A stretch of DNA of 64,000 nt, taken from NCBI RefSeq assembly GCF_009908165.1, contig NZ_JAAAUC010000015.1, forward strand, positions 1-64,000. Reading direction: 5' to 3'. The notes under the pieces are model-generated. The model ran no database searches. It was not told where the DNA came from and saw only the letters and a list, made by a program, of their open reading frames with translations. This document shows, piece after piece, positions 1-9,285 of the stretch. Numbering within the stretch: the stretch's first letter is position 1; every line of letters begins with the position of its first letter. Source of the DNA: Frigidibacter albus (GTDB lineage: Bacteria > Pseudomonadota > Alphaproteobacteria > Rhodobacterales > Rhodobacteraceae). The position numbers and the translations under genes were made by a program.

Positions 1-125
1 TCGCCCGCCGGCTCAAGACCCTGAACGGTCTCACGCCCTACGAATACATCTGCAAAATCCGGACATCAGAGCCAGATCGATTCATCCTAAATCCGATCCA
101 CCAGATGCCGGGACTGAACACCTAG
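1..125 (+). CDS. IS481-family transposase, C-terminal end (partial)
   Basis: The frame entering from the left edge ends at TAG 123-125 and encodes the last 40 residues of a DDE transposase. The stretches GLTPYEYICK and HQMPGLNT are the usual C-terminus of IS481-family enzymes (family knowledge). In these elements the right terminal repeat overlaps the last coding bases, so the element should end near 125 and the neighbouring DNA should begin there. The rest of the element lies outside the window. The insertion appears to have removed the 5' part of the acyl-CoA dehydrogenase gene that follows. Confidence 0.85.
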   Translation, partial: ARRLKTLNGLTPYEYICKIRTSEPDRFILNPIHQMPGLNT

Positions 126-127
126 GC

Positions 128-625
128 ATGGGCGGGTTCAAGAAACAGATCGCTGGGTTCAATGTGGAACGGCTGGGCAATTCGGCGCGCGCGGTTGCCG
201 TGGGACGTCATGCGTTCAATCTGGCGCGCGACCATGCCCAGACGCGCAAGCAATTCGGTCGGGCGCTGTGCGAATTCCAGGGCCTGCAATGGAAATTCGC
301 AGAAATGTTGATGCGGCTGGAGGCGGCGCAGTTGTTGTTGATGCGCGCGGCGGTTTCGGCGCAAGACGGCATGCCTTCAGCACAAGATACCGCCATCGCC
401 AAGCTTGCCTGCAACGAGGCGGGGTTCTTTGCGGCCAATGAGGCGTTGCAGATCATGGGCGGCCTGGGCTTTTCCGAAGAAAGCACCGCGCAATACTGCG
501 TGCGCCGCACGCGTGGTTGGATGATCGCGGGCGGTTCGATCGAAATCCTCAAGAACCGCATTGCGGAAGGCATCTTTGATCGCCGCTTCTCGCAGCGATC
601 CGAAAAGGCTATGGCAGCAGAATGA
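128..625 (+). pseudogene. acyl-CoA dehydrogenase, C-terminal fragment cut by IS481
   Basis: 165 residues remain of a gene that is normally about 380 codons. They cover the C-terminal all-helical domain of an acyl-CoA dehydrogenase: the FAD/dimer-contact motif RKQFGRALCEFQGLQWK at residues 41-57, the GGLGF turn, and a tail containing GGSIEILKNRIAEGI. The N-terminal helical and beta domains, which bind acyl-CoA and flavin, are missing because the frame starts directly after the transposase stop. The ATG at 128 is probably an internal methionine rather than a native start. The fragment overlaps the next gene by ATGA, so both once belonged to one operon. It is unlikely to be active. Confidence 0.85.
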
Positions 626-2730
626 TTGATCTCACGTCCAAGGATTTGCTCGCGGCACTGATTGCTCCGCGCAGCGTCGCTCTAATCGGCGCTTCGGCCA
701 GTGAAGACAAGCTGACAGCCCGTCCGCTGACCTTCCTGCGACGTCACGGCTTTGCAGGGCAGATCTTCCCTGTCAACCCGGTGCGTCCGACGGTTATGGG
801 GCTGCCGGCCTTCGCCACAGTGGGGGATATCCCTGCGCCAGTGGATCATGCTTATATCCTGCTTGAGGCCGGCCCGGCCGTCACCGCCTTGGAAGAATGC
901 GCGCGGGCCGGTGTCAAGGTTGTGTCGATCCTTGCCGACGGTTTTGCCGAAGCGGGAGAGGCCGGACGCGCCCTGCAGGACAGGCTCGCCAAAATCGCGC
1001 GCGATGCGGGCATCTTGCTGATCGGGCCGAATTCGACCGGCGTGGTCGCCACCGCCTCGGGGTTTAGCTGCACCACCAACGCAGCCTTCCGCGCTGACAG
1101 GCTGGAGGTTGGCCGGCTTGCCGTGCTGTCTCAAAGCGGCAGCATGATCGGCACGATCCTGTCACGTGGCCAAGCCCGGGGGACGGCGTTTTCGACCCTG
1201 ATTTCGGTTGGCAACGAGGCGGCGGCGGGCATCGGCGAACTAGGGCAATTGCTGCTGAATGATCCGGGCACCGACGGCTTCGTGCTGTTTCTGGAAACCA
1301 TCCGCGATCGGGCAGCATTGACCGCGTTTTCCGAGGGGGCCGCCGCGCTGGGCAAGCCTGTCGTCGCCTATATGATCGGCAAGTCGCACGAGGGGCAGGC
1401 GCTGTCCGTCTCGCATACTGGTGCGCTGACCGGCTCGGCGCGGGCGGTTTCGACCTTTTTGCGCGATATCGGCATCCGCGAGGTCGAACAGTTTGAAACG
1501 CTGATCGACGCGCCGCGTGTGTTGTCACGTTTGCGGCCCGGCGCGGGGCGGCCTCGCGCTGTCACGGTTGTCTCCACCACTGGGGGCGGGGGGGCGATGG
1601 TGGTTGATCAGATCTCGGCCCGCGGCGTGCCGATTGCGGGCTGCAGTGCTGCCGCGCGGGCGGATCTGACGGCGCAAGGGATGGCGCTGGGTCATGGCAA
1701 GCTGGTTGATGTGACACTGGCAGGCACCAACTACGCCACGATGAAAAAGGTGGTCTCAACTCTTTTGGCCGATCTCGAAACCGGGGTGCTGCTAGTGGCA
1801 ATCGGATCGTCGGCGCGCTTCAACCCGGATCTTGCCGTGCGGCCCATCGTTGATGCGCTGGCAGAGGCTGGTCCAGAGGCTGCACCGCTGTTGGCCTTTC
1901 CGCTGCCCGACGCTCCCGAAAGTCTGGCCCTGCTTGAAGCAGGTGGCATCCCGACCTTTCGCAACGTCGAAACCTGTGCGGAAACCGTGGCGTTGCTATT
2001 GGACCCGCCCCGCGCCCGTGCCTGCACGGCAGCTCCGCTGCCTGACGATATTGCGGCGTTGATCGCGGCTGCTGCACCCGGTGTGATGAACGAGGTGGAC
2101 TCTGGCGCGGTGTTTGCGGCTCTGGGGGCTGCGCGACCGGCGCAGATTGTGTTGACCCCTGCGCAGGCGCTGCCCGATGATCTGCCATTTGACTTTCCCG
2201 TGGTGGCGAAAATCATCTCGGCTGATCTGCCGCACAAGACCGAGGCCGGAGCAATCCGGATCAACATTCCCGACCGCGCAGCGCTGCAAAAGGCCATTGC
2301 CCAGATGCAAGTCGCGGCCGAGGCGCATCATCCGGGCTATCGGCAGGATGGGGTGCTGGTGCAGCAGATGCGGCGCGGTTTGGGTGAGGCGCTGATCGGC
2401 ATCACCCGCGACGCCCTTGTCGGCCCGGTGATCACGGTGGGAATGGGTGGCGTGATGACCGAGATTTACCGGGACACCGCTGTTCGCTGCGCCCCGGTTT
2501 CGCTGGAAACCGCCCGCGAGATGTTGACCGAAGTGAAGGGCTTTGCCCTGTTCCGCGGGTTTCGCGGCAAACCCCTTGGTGATCTGGAGGCCTTGGCCCA
2601 GACCGTTACCGCGCTGTCGCGTCTTGCGCTGTGCGATCTAGTCGAAGAGGCCGAGACTAACCCCATTCTGATCGAGGAAAACGGAGTTGTGCTGCTGGAT
2701 GCGCTTATCCTGCGCGGCGCTGACCGGTGA
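622..2730 (+). CDS. NDP-forming acyl-CoA synthetase (acetate--CoA ligase family)
   Basis: 702 residues with the single-chain layout of ADP-forming acyl-CoA synthetases: an N-terminal CoA-binding Rossmann domain (PRSVALIGASASEDKLT near residue 16), a succinyl-CoA-ligase-like middle containing VSHTGALTGS near residue 265, whose His is the likely phosphorylated residue, and a C-terminal ATP-grasp half from about residue 480 (FPVVAKIISADLPHKTEAG). It would activate a carboxylate with CoA at the cost of one NTP-to-NDP. It overlaps the truncated dehydrogenase by four bases (ATGA), so translation was probably coupled. The substrate is unknown; in this setting it is likely to feed the adjacent beta-oxidation genes. 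Confidence 0.9.
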   Translation: MIDLTSKDLLAALIAPRSVALIGASASEDKLTARPLTFLRRHGFAGQIFPVNPVRPTVMGLPAFATVGDIPAPVDHAYILLEAGPAVTALEECARAGVKVVSILADGFAEAGEAGRALQDRLAKIARDAGILLIGPNSTGVVATASGFSCTTNAAFRADRLEVGRLAVLSQSGSMIGTILSRGQARGTAFSTLISVGNEAAAGIGELGQLLLNDPGTDGFVLFLETIRDRAALTAFSEGAAALGKPVVAYMIGKSHEGQALSVSHTGALTGSARAVSTFLRDIGIREVEQFETLIDAPRVLSRLRPGAGRPRAVTVVSTTGGGGAMVVDQISARGVPIAGCSAAARADLTAQGMALGHGKLVDVTLAGTNYATMKKVVSTLLADLETGVLLVAIGSSARFNPDLAVRPIVDALAEAGPEAAPLLAFPLPDAPESLALLEAGGIPTFRNVETCAETVALLLDPPRARACTAAPLPDDIAALIAAAAPGVMNEVDSGAVFAALGAARPAQIVLTPAQALPDDLPFDFPVVAKIISADLPHKTEAGAIRINIPDRAALQKAIAQMQVAAEAHHPGYRQDGVLVQQMRRGLGEALIGITRDALVGPVITVGMGGVMTEIYRDTAVRCAPVSLETAREMLTEVKGFALFRGFRGKPLGDLEALAQTVTALSRLALCDLVEEAETNPILIEENGVVLLDALILRGADR

Positions 2731-2748
2731 GTCGAACCATGAAAAGGG

Positions 2749-2782
2749 TTCCAAGCCCGCGCGCTGGCATCAGGGCTTGGAA
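2749..2782. terminator. hairpin between convergent genes
   Basis: TTCCAAGCCC (2749-2758) pairs perfectly with GGGCTTGGAA (2773-2782) around a 14-base loop. It lies between the NDP-forming ligase and the convergent crotonase and overlaps the latter's stop codon. Read on the minus strand the stem is followed by CCCTTTTC, a weak T tract, so it may end transcripts from that side. Strength is inferred only. Confidence 0.5.
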
Positions 2783-3614
2783 TCGACGGCCCTTTCGGGG
2801 GGGGCGGTGATTTCGACGCCAGCAAACCGGGCAGCGCGCTTTTCCAGAAAGGCCAGCACGCCTTCGTCATAATCCGGGTTGCGCCCGCATTGGTCCTGCA
2901 ACGCAGCCTCCAGAGCGATCTGCGTTGCAAAATCGTTCTGATCGGCGGCGCGAACCGCCTCTTTGATCAAGCCGAGTGCCAGACTTGGCCCTTTGGATAA
3001 TTCCTCGGTCAACCGCCGCGCCTCGGCCATCAGGTCTGCCTCTGGCAGCGCTTGCCAGATCAAGCCCCAGTCGGCAGCCTGACCTGCCGTCAGTCGGCCG
3101 CCTGTCATTGCCAGTGCGCGGGTGCGCGGGGCCCCAAGCGCGCGGGTCAAAGCCCAGCTTGATCCGGCATCCGGCACGAGCCCAAGCCTGGAGAAGGCCA
3201 GCAGAAAAACCGCCTGCTCCGCTGCCAGCACAATGTCGCAAGCCAACGCGACGCCCACTCCGGCCCCGGCGGCCATGCCGTTCACGGCACAGACCACCGG
3301 CTTTGGCATCTCTCGCAGCAGCGTCACCAGCGGGTTGTACCGCTCACGCACCGACCTGCCCAGATCGGGGGGGGGGCACTGCGCCGACGCGGATCGCGTT
3401 CGGTCAAATCCTGACCGGCACAGAACGCCCGCCCGGACCCTGTCAGAAGAACGGCCCGGCACGATGGGTCGGATGCTGCGTGGTTCAGCGCCGCCATAAG
3501 CCCGGCGTGCATTTCGTCGCTGAAGGCATTCAAGCGGTCGGGCCGGTTGCACTGAATCTCGGACCAGCCGGAATGATGCGTTACCAGAACCGCCGGGGTC
3601 AGGTTTTCGGTCAT
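2770..3614 (-). pseudogene. PaaG-like enoyl-CoA hydratase/isomerase, frameshifted at a G10 run
   Basis: Two frames together give a crotonase of normal length (about 280 residues). The first part (from ATG 3614) carries NRPDRLNAFS and GRAFCAGQDL. The second carries GAGVGVALACDIVLAAE and GLVPDAGSSWALTRALG, which resembles PaaG, the ring-epoxide isomerase of phenylacetate catabolism, including the Asp in VPDAG. The frames are joined at ten consecutive G (3367-3376, C on the coding strand); eleven or eight would restore the frame. The start codon overlaps the FadJ-type stop by ATGA. The lesion may be a real slippage mutation, a variable tract, or a base-calling error. The exact substrate is not known. 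Confidence 0.8.
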
Positions 3615-5584
3615 GCGTCTTTTCCCTCGGAACTGGATTTGGCCGCCAGATACATCGGGCCACCCTTATGGCGCGGAAAGCCATATCCGGTGACCATGAC
3701 CACGTCGATATCGGCAGCCGACTCGGAGATGCCCTCTTGCAACAGCGCAGCGCCTTCGGCCTGCATCCTGCCCAGAATACGCGCCATGATGTCCTCGGCG
3801 CTGAAGGAGCGGAGCTTGCGTCCGGCCCGGGCCTGCTCTGCCTGAATGATCGCCTCGACAGCCGGGTCGCTTTTGGCGGCCCCGCTGGCATAATCATACC
3901 AGCCTTGCCCCGTCTTGCGACCCAAACGCCCAGCCTCGCACAATTGGTCGGCGATCCGGGCATATCGTGCCGATGGATCACGCGACGGTGCCTGCGCCTT
4001 GCGCTGTGCCCAGGCAATATCAAGCCCGCTCAGATCTTGCACCGCGAAAATCCCCATTGCAAAGCCGTAGTCCTGCATGGCTGCGTCGATCTGTTGTGGC
4101 AAAGCGCCTTCCTCCAGCATGAACTCGCAGTCGCGGCGATAGGCGGCCATGATCCGGTTTCCAATGAAGCCGTCACACACACCGGCAACGACCGGCACCT
4201 TGCCCAAGAGCCTTGCCAAAGCCGCCCCTGTGGCCAGCGCGCGCGCGCCAGTTTCCCGCCCGCGCACCACTTCCAGCAGCTTCATTACATGGGCGGGCGA
4301 AAAGAAATGCAGCCCAAGGATGCGGGCCGGATCCCGCGTCGTTTCAGCAAGGGCATCCACATCGAGATAGGAGGTATTCGTTGCAAGCACGGCCTCGGCA
4401 GGCATCACAGCATCCAGACGCGAGAAAACCTGCCGCTTGACGGCCATGTCCTCGAACACCGCCTCGATCACAAGGGCGCAGTCTGCCAACGCCGCGTAAT
4501 CGCTGCCAGTTGACAGCCGCGCGATCGCGGCCTTCGCTGCACCTTGCGCAAGCACGCCGCGCTTTACACTGTCGGCAATCGTCTGCGCGACCCGCGCTCG
4601 CCCTGCCTCGGCGACGGGGGCATCGCGCTCGACCAGCCGGACCTGCGAACCGGCCAGCACCAAAGCCGTCGCAATCCCGGCCCCCATCGTCCCGCCGCCA
4701 ATGACGCCGACCTGCCGCAGATCGACCGGCGGCGTATCGTGCGACCGCAGGCTTTTTCCCGCCGCCCGCTCGGCAAAGAACACATAGCGTAGGGCTGCGG
4801 CCTGTTCGGACGTCGTGAGGCGCAAAAACCGCGCGCGCTCGGCGGACAGGGCTTCCGAGGCAGGTGCCTGGGCTGCCGTATGCAAGGACGACAGCGCCTC
4901 AAGCGGGGCTACTGCGCCACGGCTTTTCTGTTTCATTTGCTTTTCAACGGCTTCCCAGTCGATCTTGTCGCTGGAATGGCAGGGGCGCGTGATGGTCGGA
5001 ACGGGCGGGCCTTTTTGGGCCAGTTCTTGCGCAAGTGCCGTGGCACAGCGGATCAAATCTGCCTGTGCAATGCGGTCAAGCAGCCCGATGTCCAGAGCAT
5101 GAGTGGCGGCGATAGGCTTGCCGCCGGTGATCATCGAGACCGCATCCGCCATTGGAACGAGCCGGGGCAAACGCACCGTGCCACCGGCACCGGGTATGAC
5201 CCCCAAGTTCACTTCGGGCAGCCCCAGCCTTGCGCCCCGGTCCGCTACCCGACCATGGCAGGCCATAGCCAGTTCGAGGCCGCCGCCCAAGGCAACACCG
5301 CTAATCGCAGCAACCCAGGGCATTGGTGCGTTTTCTATTGCTGACAGCACGTCAGGCAAAAACGGCTCAGACGGCGTTTGGCCAAGTTCACCGATGTCGG
5401 CGCCTGCCACGAAATTACGCCCCTTGCCGGACACAACGACGGCCGCAACCTCTTTGTCTGCAGCAAGAGAGGTGCAAGCCAAAAGTAGATTTTTCCGAAC
5501 CGATCGCCCCAGCGAGTTAACCGGAGGATTGTCGATGGTGACATACGCCAGACCGTTTCGCCGGTCGATCGTGACAAGTGACAT
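3611..5584 (-). CDS. fadJ: bifunctional enoyl-CoA hydratase / 3-hydroxyacyl-CoA dehydrogenase (FadJ type)
   Basis: 657 residues. The N-terminal crotonase half has GGGLELAMACHGRVA and GLPEVNLGVIPGAGG, so both catalytic glutamates are present. From about residue 290 the Rossmann motif GVIGGGTMGAGIA starts the NAD-binding half, with LHFFSPAHVMKLLEVVRG later. It catalyses hydration and NAD-dependent oxidation of the 3-hydroxyacyl-CoA in beta-oxidation. An upstream in-frame ATG at 5617 exists, but ATG 5584 has AGGAAGGA at a good distance, so the shorter start is chosen. It overlaps the downstream PaaG-like gene by four bases. The domain order (hydratase first) is opposite to that of the fusion at 43434-45761. 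Confidence 0.93.
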   Translation of the reverse strand: MSLVTIDRRNGLAYVTIDNPPVNSLGRSVRKNLLLACTSLAADKEVAAVVVSGKGRNFVAGADIGELGQTPSEPFLPDVLSAIENAPMPWVAAISGVALGGGLELAMACHGRVADRGARLGLPEVNLGVIPGAGGTVRLPRLVPMADAVSMITGGKPIAATHALDIGLLDRIAQADLIRCATALAQELAQKGPPVPTITRPCHSSDKIDWEAVEKQMKQKSRGAVAPLEALSSLHTAAQAPASEALSAERARFLRLTTSEQAAALRYVFFAERAAGKSLRSHDTPPVDLRQVGVIGGGTMGAGIATALVLAGSQVRLVERDAPVAEAGRARVAQTIADSVKRGVLAQGAAKAAIARLSTGSDYAALADCALVIEAVFEDMAVKRQVFSRLDAVMPAEAVLATNTSYLDVDALAETTRDPARILGLHFFSPAHVMKLLEVVRGRETGARALATGAALARLLGKVPVVAGVCDGFIGNRIMAAYRRDCEFMLEEGALPQQIDAAMQDYGFAMGIFAVQDLSGLDIAWAQRKAQAPSRDPSARYARIADQLCEAGRLGRKTGQGWYDYASGAAKSDPAVEAIIQAEQARAGRKLRSFSAEDIMARILGRMQAEGAALLQEGISESAADIDVVMVTGYGFPRHKGGPMYLAAKSSSEGKDA

Positions 5585-5805
5585 CGGGGTCCTTCCTGTT
5601 CGCCTGCGGCACGTCAAACGTTAAACAAACGGCGGTTTTCCGTCACCAGACAATAAGTTAGACGTCGGACAGGTGGCGTTTGGCTGCGCAGGGGCGTTGT
5701 TGCGTAAGTCACCCTTTAGGCAGGTGAGCTACCCCCCGAAAATCGGACAGTGACGGAAGCTACGATCTAACGTCTGCTGGTCTCCAAGAACGAGGAGATC
5801 AGGAA

Positions 5806-6109
5806 ATGAGGAAACGCAGGAACCATGACGCGGGCTTCAAGGCGCGGGTGGCGCTGGAGGCCGTGAAGGGAGAGCGCACGGTGTTGGAACTGGCCGCCGA
5901 ATATGGCGTGCATCCGACGATGACCCATCAGTGGAAGAAGGCGCTGCTTGAGGGGGCGTCTGACATCTTCGAGCGCGGCGGCAGAACGCAGGCTGCCGAG
6001 GTCGATGAGGAGACGGTGCGGTCCTTGCACGCGAAGATCGGGGAACTGGCCGTCGCCAATGATTTTTTGTTCAGAAAGCTCAAACCCGGACCGGGAAATG
6101 AGGCGCAGG
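5806..6109 (+). pseudogene. IS3-family transposase orfA
   Basis: Encodes MRKRRNHDAGFKARVALEAV followed by a helix-turn-helix (AAEYGVHPTMTHQWKK) and a leucine-rich tail ending FRKLKPG, the typical orfA of IS3 elements. A GAGGAGA ribosome site precedes ATG 5806. Normally orfA ends soon after KLKP and slips into orfB by programmed frameshifting. Here its frame runs on without the expected stop, and orfB is broken, so no working transposase can be made. Confidence 0.8.
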
Positions 6110-6496
6110 ATGATCGAACGCGACCATCCTGTGCTGTCGGTGGGCGCGCAGTGCCGCCTGCTGTCGATCTCGCGATCTTCGTTCTACTACGCGCCGAAGG
6201 GCGAGACCGTGATGAATTTCGACCTGATGCTGCTCGCGGACAAGTAGTTTCTGGACACCCCGTTCTACGGTGTGCGGCAGATGACCTGGCACTTGCAGAA
6301 CGAAGGCCATGCCGTGAACCAGAAACGCATCCGGCGGCGGATGCGCCTTATGCGGTTGATGCCGATCTACCAGAAGCCCGACACCAGCAGGCCCGCGAAG
6401 GGGCACAAGACCTACCCCTATCTTCTGGGCGGGCTGAGGATCGACCGGCCCAACCAGGTCTGGTGCGCCGACATCACCTAAATCCCGATGCGTCGC
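6110..6496 (+). pseudogene. IS3-family transposase orfB, two stops and 3' truncation
   Basis: From ATG 6110 the frame gives MIERDHPVLSVGAQCRLLS, SRSSFYY, then FYGVRQMTWHLQNEGHAVN and RPNQVWCADIT, the start of an IS3 orfB DDE domain (the first Asp is in CADIT). A TAG at 6245-6247 replaces a codon before FLDTPFYGV, and a TAA at 6479-6481 replaces the Tyr of the usual DITYIPM. The gene ends at 6496 where the IS21 element starts; the remaining two thirds, including the other catalytic residues, are absent. Confidence 0.85.
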
Positions 6497-6522
6497 TGTT
6501 GATTTCCACCCAGAACTGAGCC
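6497..6522 (+). repeat. IS21 left terminal inverted repeat
   Basis: The 26 bases starting TGTTGATTTCCACC are the exact reverse complement of 8975-9000. They mark the left end of the element and the point where the IS3 remnant is cut. Confidence 0.93.
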
Positions 6523-6608
6523 GGGTAGGCGCATAATTTCCACTGAGAACTGAGCCATGTGAACCTTCCCTCAAAGGGGTGAGCGGCGGGGGTAACGGAG
6601 TGATCCAC

Positions 6609-8144
6609 ATGGGACTTTTGAACATCATCCGACGGATGCATTTGCGTCAGAAGCTGTCGATCCGGGAGATCGCGCGGCGAACGGGGCTGTCGCGCAACAC
6701 TGTGACCAAGCATCTGACGGAGGGCACGGTCGAGCCGAAGTTCGCCACGCCGGAACGGCCGAGCAAGCTGGACCCCTTTGCCGAGAAGCTGGCCGGCTGG
6801 CTGAGGACCGAGGCCGGGAAGTCACGCAAGCAGCGGCGGACGCTGAAGCAGATGCACGCCGATCTTGTCACGCTCGGCTTCACCGGCTCCTATGGCCGGG
6901 TGGCAGCCTTCGCGCGTCAATGGCGGGCGGATCGCCAGCGCGAGCAGCAGACGACGGGCCGCGGCAACTTCGTTCCGCTGTCTTTCCGCCCAGGTGAGGC
7001 CTTCCAGTTCGACTGGAGCGAGGACTTTGCCGTTCTGGGGGGGGGCGAGCGCACGAAGCTGCAGATGGCCCACATCAAGCTGTCGCACAGCCGGGCCTTC
7101 CTGCTGCGCGCCTATCTGCTGCAGACCCACGAGATGCTGTTTGATGCCCACTGGCACGGCTTCCGGGTCTTTGGCGGCGTCCCAGGCCGAGGCATCTACG
7201 ACAACATGCGCACGGCGGTGGATCGTGTCGGCCGCGGCAAGGAACGGCAGGTCAACATCCGCTTCCTTGCCATGGCGAACCACTATGTCTTCGAGCCCGA
7301 GTTCTGCAATCCGGCCGCCGGCTGGGAGAAAGGTCAGGTCGAGAAGAACGTTCGCGACTCTCGCCACCAGATGCTGCACGACATGCCGAACTTCCCTGAC
7401 CTTGCCGCGCTGAACGCCTGGCTGGAACAGCGCTGCCTGGAGCTGTGGCGCGAGACGGCCCATGGCACGCTGCCCGGAACGATCGCCGATGCCTGGGCCG
7501 AGGAACAGGTCGCGCTGATGCCGTTGCCGCCAGCCTTTGACTGCTTCATCGAGCTGAGCAAGCGCGTGTCGCCCACCTGCCTGATCACCTTCGAACGTAA
7601 TCGCTACTCTGTGCCTGCCAGCTTTGCGAACCGCCCCGTCAGCCTGCACATCTACCCCGACCGACTGGTTGTGGCGGCCGAGGGCAATATCCTGTGTGAA
7701 CATCTCCGCATCATTGAACGCAGCCATCAACTGCCTCCGCGGACAATCTATGACTGGCGGCATTATCTGGCAGTCGTCCAGCGCAAGCCCGGCGCTCTTC
7801 GGAACGGCGCGCCCTTCCTGGAATTGCCGCCTGCCTTCAGGCAGTTGCAGGAGCACATGCTGCGCAAGCCCGGCGGTGACCGCGAGATGGTCGACATCCT
7901 CGCCCTGGTGCTGCAGCACGATGAACAGGCCGTGCTCACCGCCGTGGAACTCGCATTGGCCGAGGGCGTCGCGACTAAAACCCACGTGCTGAACCTGCTG
8001 CACCGGCTGGTCGACGGCAAGGTGATCGGCGGGCCGCCACTGGACACCCCGCAGGCACTGGCCCTGCATCGCGAGCCCAAGGCCAATGTCGAACGCTATG
8101 ACGGCCTGCGCAGCCAGACCGAAGGGGGCCGCCATGCGTCATGA
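6609..8144 (+). CDS. istA: IS21 transposase IstA
   Basis: 511 residues, normal IstA length. The N-terminus has a helix-turn-helix ([20 protein letters not shown]). The integrase core shows FQFDWSED, then [12 protein letters not shown], and [11 protein letters not shown], giving the D, D, E residues of strand transfer. A Mu-type C-terminal beta domain follows ([13 protein letters not shown]). ATG 6609 is preferred to an upstream ATG at 6579 because GGAG lies eight bases before it. The gene contains nine consecutive G (7037-7045) yet stays in frame. Its end overlaps istB by 11 bases, as is usual for this pair. Confidence 0.95.
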   Translation: MGLLNIIRRMHLRQKLSIREIARRTGLSRNTVTKHLTEGTVEPKFATPERPSKLDPFAEKLAGWLRTEAGKSRKQRRTLKQMHADLVTLGFTGSYGRVAAFARQWRADRQREQQTTGRGNFVPLSFRPGEAFQFDWSEDFAVLGGGERTKLQMAHIKLSHSRAFLLRAYLLQTHEMLFDAHWHGFRVFGGVPGRGIYDNMRTAVDRVGRGKERQVNIRFLAMANHYVFEPEFCNPAAGWEKGQVEKNVRDSRHQMLHDMPNFPDLAALNAWLEQRCLELWRETAHGTLPGTIADAWAEEQVALMPLPPAFDCFIELSKRVSPTCLITFERNRYSVPASFANRPVSLHIYPDRLVVAAEGNILCEHLRIIERSHQLPPRTIYDWRHYLAVVQRKPGALRNGAPFLELPPAFRQLQEHMLRKPGGDREMVDILALVLQHDEQAVLTAVELALAEGVATKTHVLNLLHRLVDGKVIGGPPLDTPQALALHREPKANVERYDGLRSQTEGGRHAS

Positions 8145-8928
8145 TCCCGCCAGCGGCGCCATCGTCATCATGCTGCGCAGCCTGAAGATGTATGGCATGG
8201 CGCAGGCCGTCACCGACCTGATCGAGCAAGGTGCCCCGGCTTTTGAAGCCGCCATCCCGATCCTGTCGCAACTCCTCAAGGCCGAATTGGCCGAGCGCGA
8301 GGTCCGGTCCATCGCCTATCACATGAAGGCGGCACGCTTCCCGGCCTACAAGGACCTCTCCGGTTTCGACTTTGCGGCCAGTGAGATCAACGAGGCCACC
8401 GTGCGGGCGCTGCATCGCTGCGAGTTCATGGACGGGGCACAGAATGTCGTGCTGATCGGAGGCCCCGGCACCGGAAAGACCCATGTCGCGACAGCCCTCG
8501 GCGTCCAGGCTGTCGAGCATCACCGGCGAAAGGTCCGCTTCTTGTCGACCATCGAGCTGGTCAACACGCTCGAGCAGGAAAAGGCCAAGGGCAAGGCCGG
8601 ACAGATCGCCGAAAGCCTCACCCGTCTCGACCTGGTGATCCTCGACGAGCTCGGATACCTGCCGTTCAGCGCCTCAGGCGGTGCGCTGCTCTTCCACCTG
8701 CTGAGCAAGCCCTACGAGCGCACCAGCGTCGTCATCACCACCAACCTCAGCTTCAGTGAATGGGCCACGGTCTTCGGCGACGCCAAGATGACCACGGCCC
8801 TGCTCGACCGCCTGACCCACCGCTGCCACATCCTGGAGACCGGAAACGACAGCTTCCGCTTCAAGGCCAGTTCCGCCGCAGCAGCCAGGAAGAAGAAGGA
8901 GACGAGCCATGCCTTGACCCCAGCATGA
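8134..8928 (+). CDS. istB: IS21 helper ATPase IstB
   Basis: 264 residues of an AAA+ ATPase related to DnaC/DnaA. Walker A is GGPGTGKTH (about residue 109) and Walker B is [12 protein letters not shown]. IstB selects and bends target DNA and activates IstA. The start ATG 8134 (MRHDPASG) lies inside the istA end, giving coupled translation. The gene is intact, so this copy of the element could be active. Confidence 0.95.
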   Translation: MRHDPASGAIVIMLRSLKMYGMAQAVTDLIEQGAPAFEAAIPILSQLLKAELAEREVRSIAYHMKAARFPAYKDLSGFDFAASEINEATVRALHRCEFMDGAQNVVLIGGPGTGKTHVATALGVQAVEHHRRKVRFLSTIELVNTLEQEKAKGKAGQIAESLTRLDLVILDELGYLPFSASGGALLFHLLSKPYERTSVVITTNLSFSEWATVFGDAKMTTALLDRLTHRCHILETGNDSFRFKASSAAAARKKKETSHALTPA

Positions 8929-8974
8929 CACGAAATCCATAGTCAGAGGTGGCACACTTCTCGATGGAAAACCC

Positions 8975-9000
8975 GGCTCAGTTCTGGGTGGAAATCAACA
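8975..9000 (-). repeat. IS21 right terminal inverted repeat
   Basis: Reverse complement of 6497-6522, ending in ...GAAATCAACA at 9000. A sugar-kinase fragment begins at the next base. Confidence 0.93.
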
Positions 9001-9284
9001 CACTTGGTGGATCTTGCGGTAACGTGCTTGTCTCTCTTGCAATGCTGCGGCGTAGCGTCGCACCCGTTTTGGCGCTCGGCGACGACAACACGGGCGATCG
9101 TATTGTCGATGAATTCATGCGTGCCGGAGGGATGGTCCGCTACATCACGCAGCGCGCTGACCTTCGGTCTCCAGTCTTGGCGCAGGAGTTGGACACGGCG
9201 TCGGGGCGACACGACTTCAGCTTCGTTTGTCCGGTGACCCTTGAGGATCTGCCACGCTATCAGCCGATCAGTGAGACAGAACTC
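9001..9284 (+). pseudogene. PfkB-family sugar kinase, internal fragment
   Basis: Reading TLGGSCGNVLVSLAM..., GDDNTGDRIVDEF, LRSPVLAQELDT and FPRYQPI-like LPRYQPISETEL, this is about 95 residues of the N-terminal half of a PfkB-type carbohydrate kinase; GGSxxN is the substrate-side motif of that family. The first codons are cut by the IS21 end and the C-terminal half, with the catalytic Asp, is missing. Homology stops near 9284, where an unrelated fragment starts on the other strand. It is a remnant without function. Confidence 0.7.
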
Positions 9285-9285
9285 G

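Larger units (their letters stand above)
5725..6496 (+). mobile_element. IS3-family element, left part only, decayed
   Basis: Contains an orfA and the first third of an orfB of an IS3-family element. The left end is estimated near TGAGCT at 5725, just before the orfA leader; I cannot prove the exact base without a second copy. The right part is missing: homology stops at 6496, exactly where an IS21 element begins. Two in-frame stops in orfB show the copy is dead. Confidence 0.75.
6497..9000 (+). mobile_element. complete IS21-family element (istA-istB)
   Basis: 2504 bp bounded by perfect 26-bp inverted ends (6497-6522 and 8975-9000) and carrying intact istA and istB. A related second repeat (TTTCCACTGAGAACTGAGCC) follows inside the left end, as IS21 elements often have multiple transposase sites. 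The flanks do not match: left is IS3 orfB, right is a sugar-kinase fragment, and I see no target duplication. This suggests that a deletion or rearrangement followed insertion. Confidence 0.92.

Noticed and set aside
7037-7045. Nine-G run in istA as a frameshift site
   Set aside because: The frame is intact through the run and the full-length IstA with all catalytic residues is encoded.
6480-9010. Target-site duplication of the IS21 element
   Set aside because: Bases before 6497 (CGTCGC) and after 9000 (CACTTG) do not match at any length from 4 to 8.
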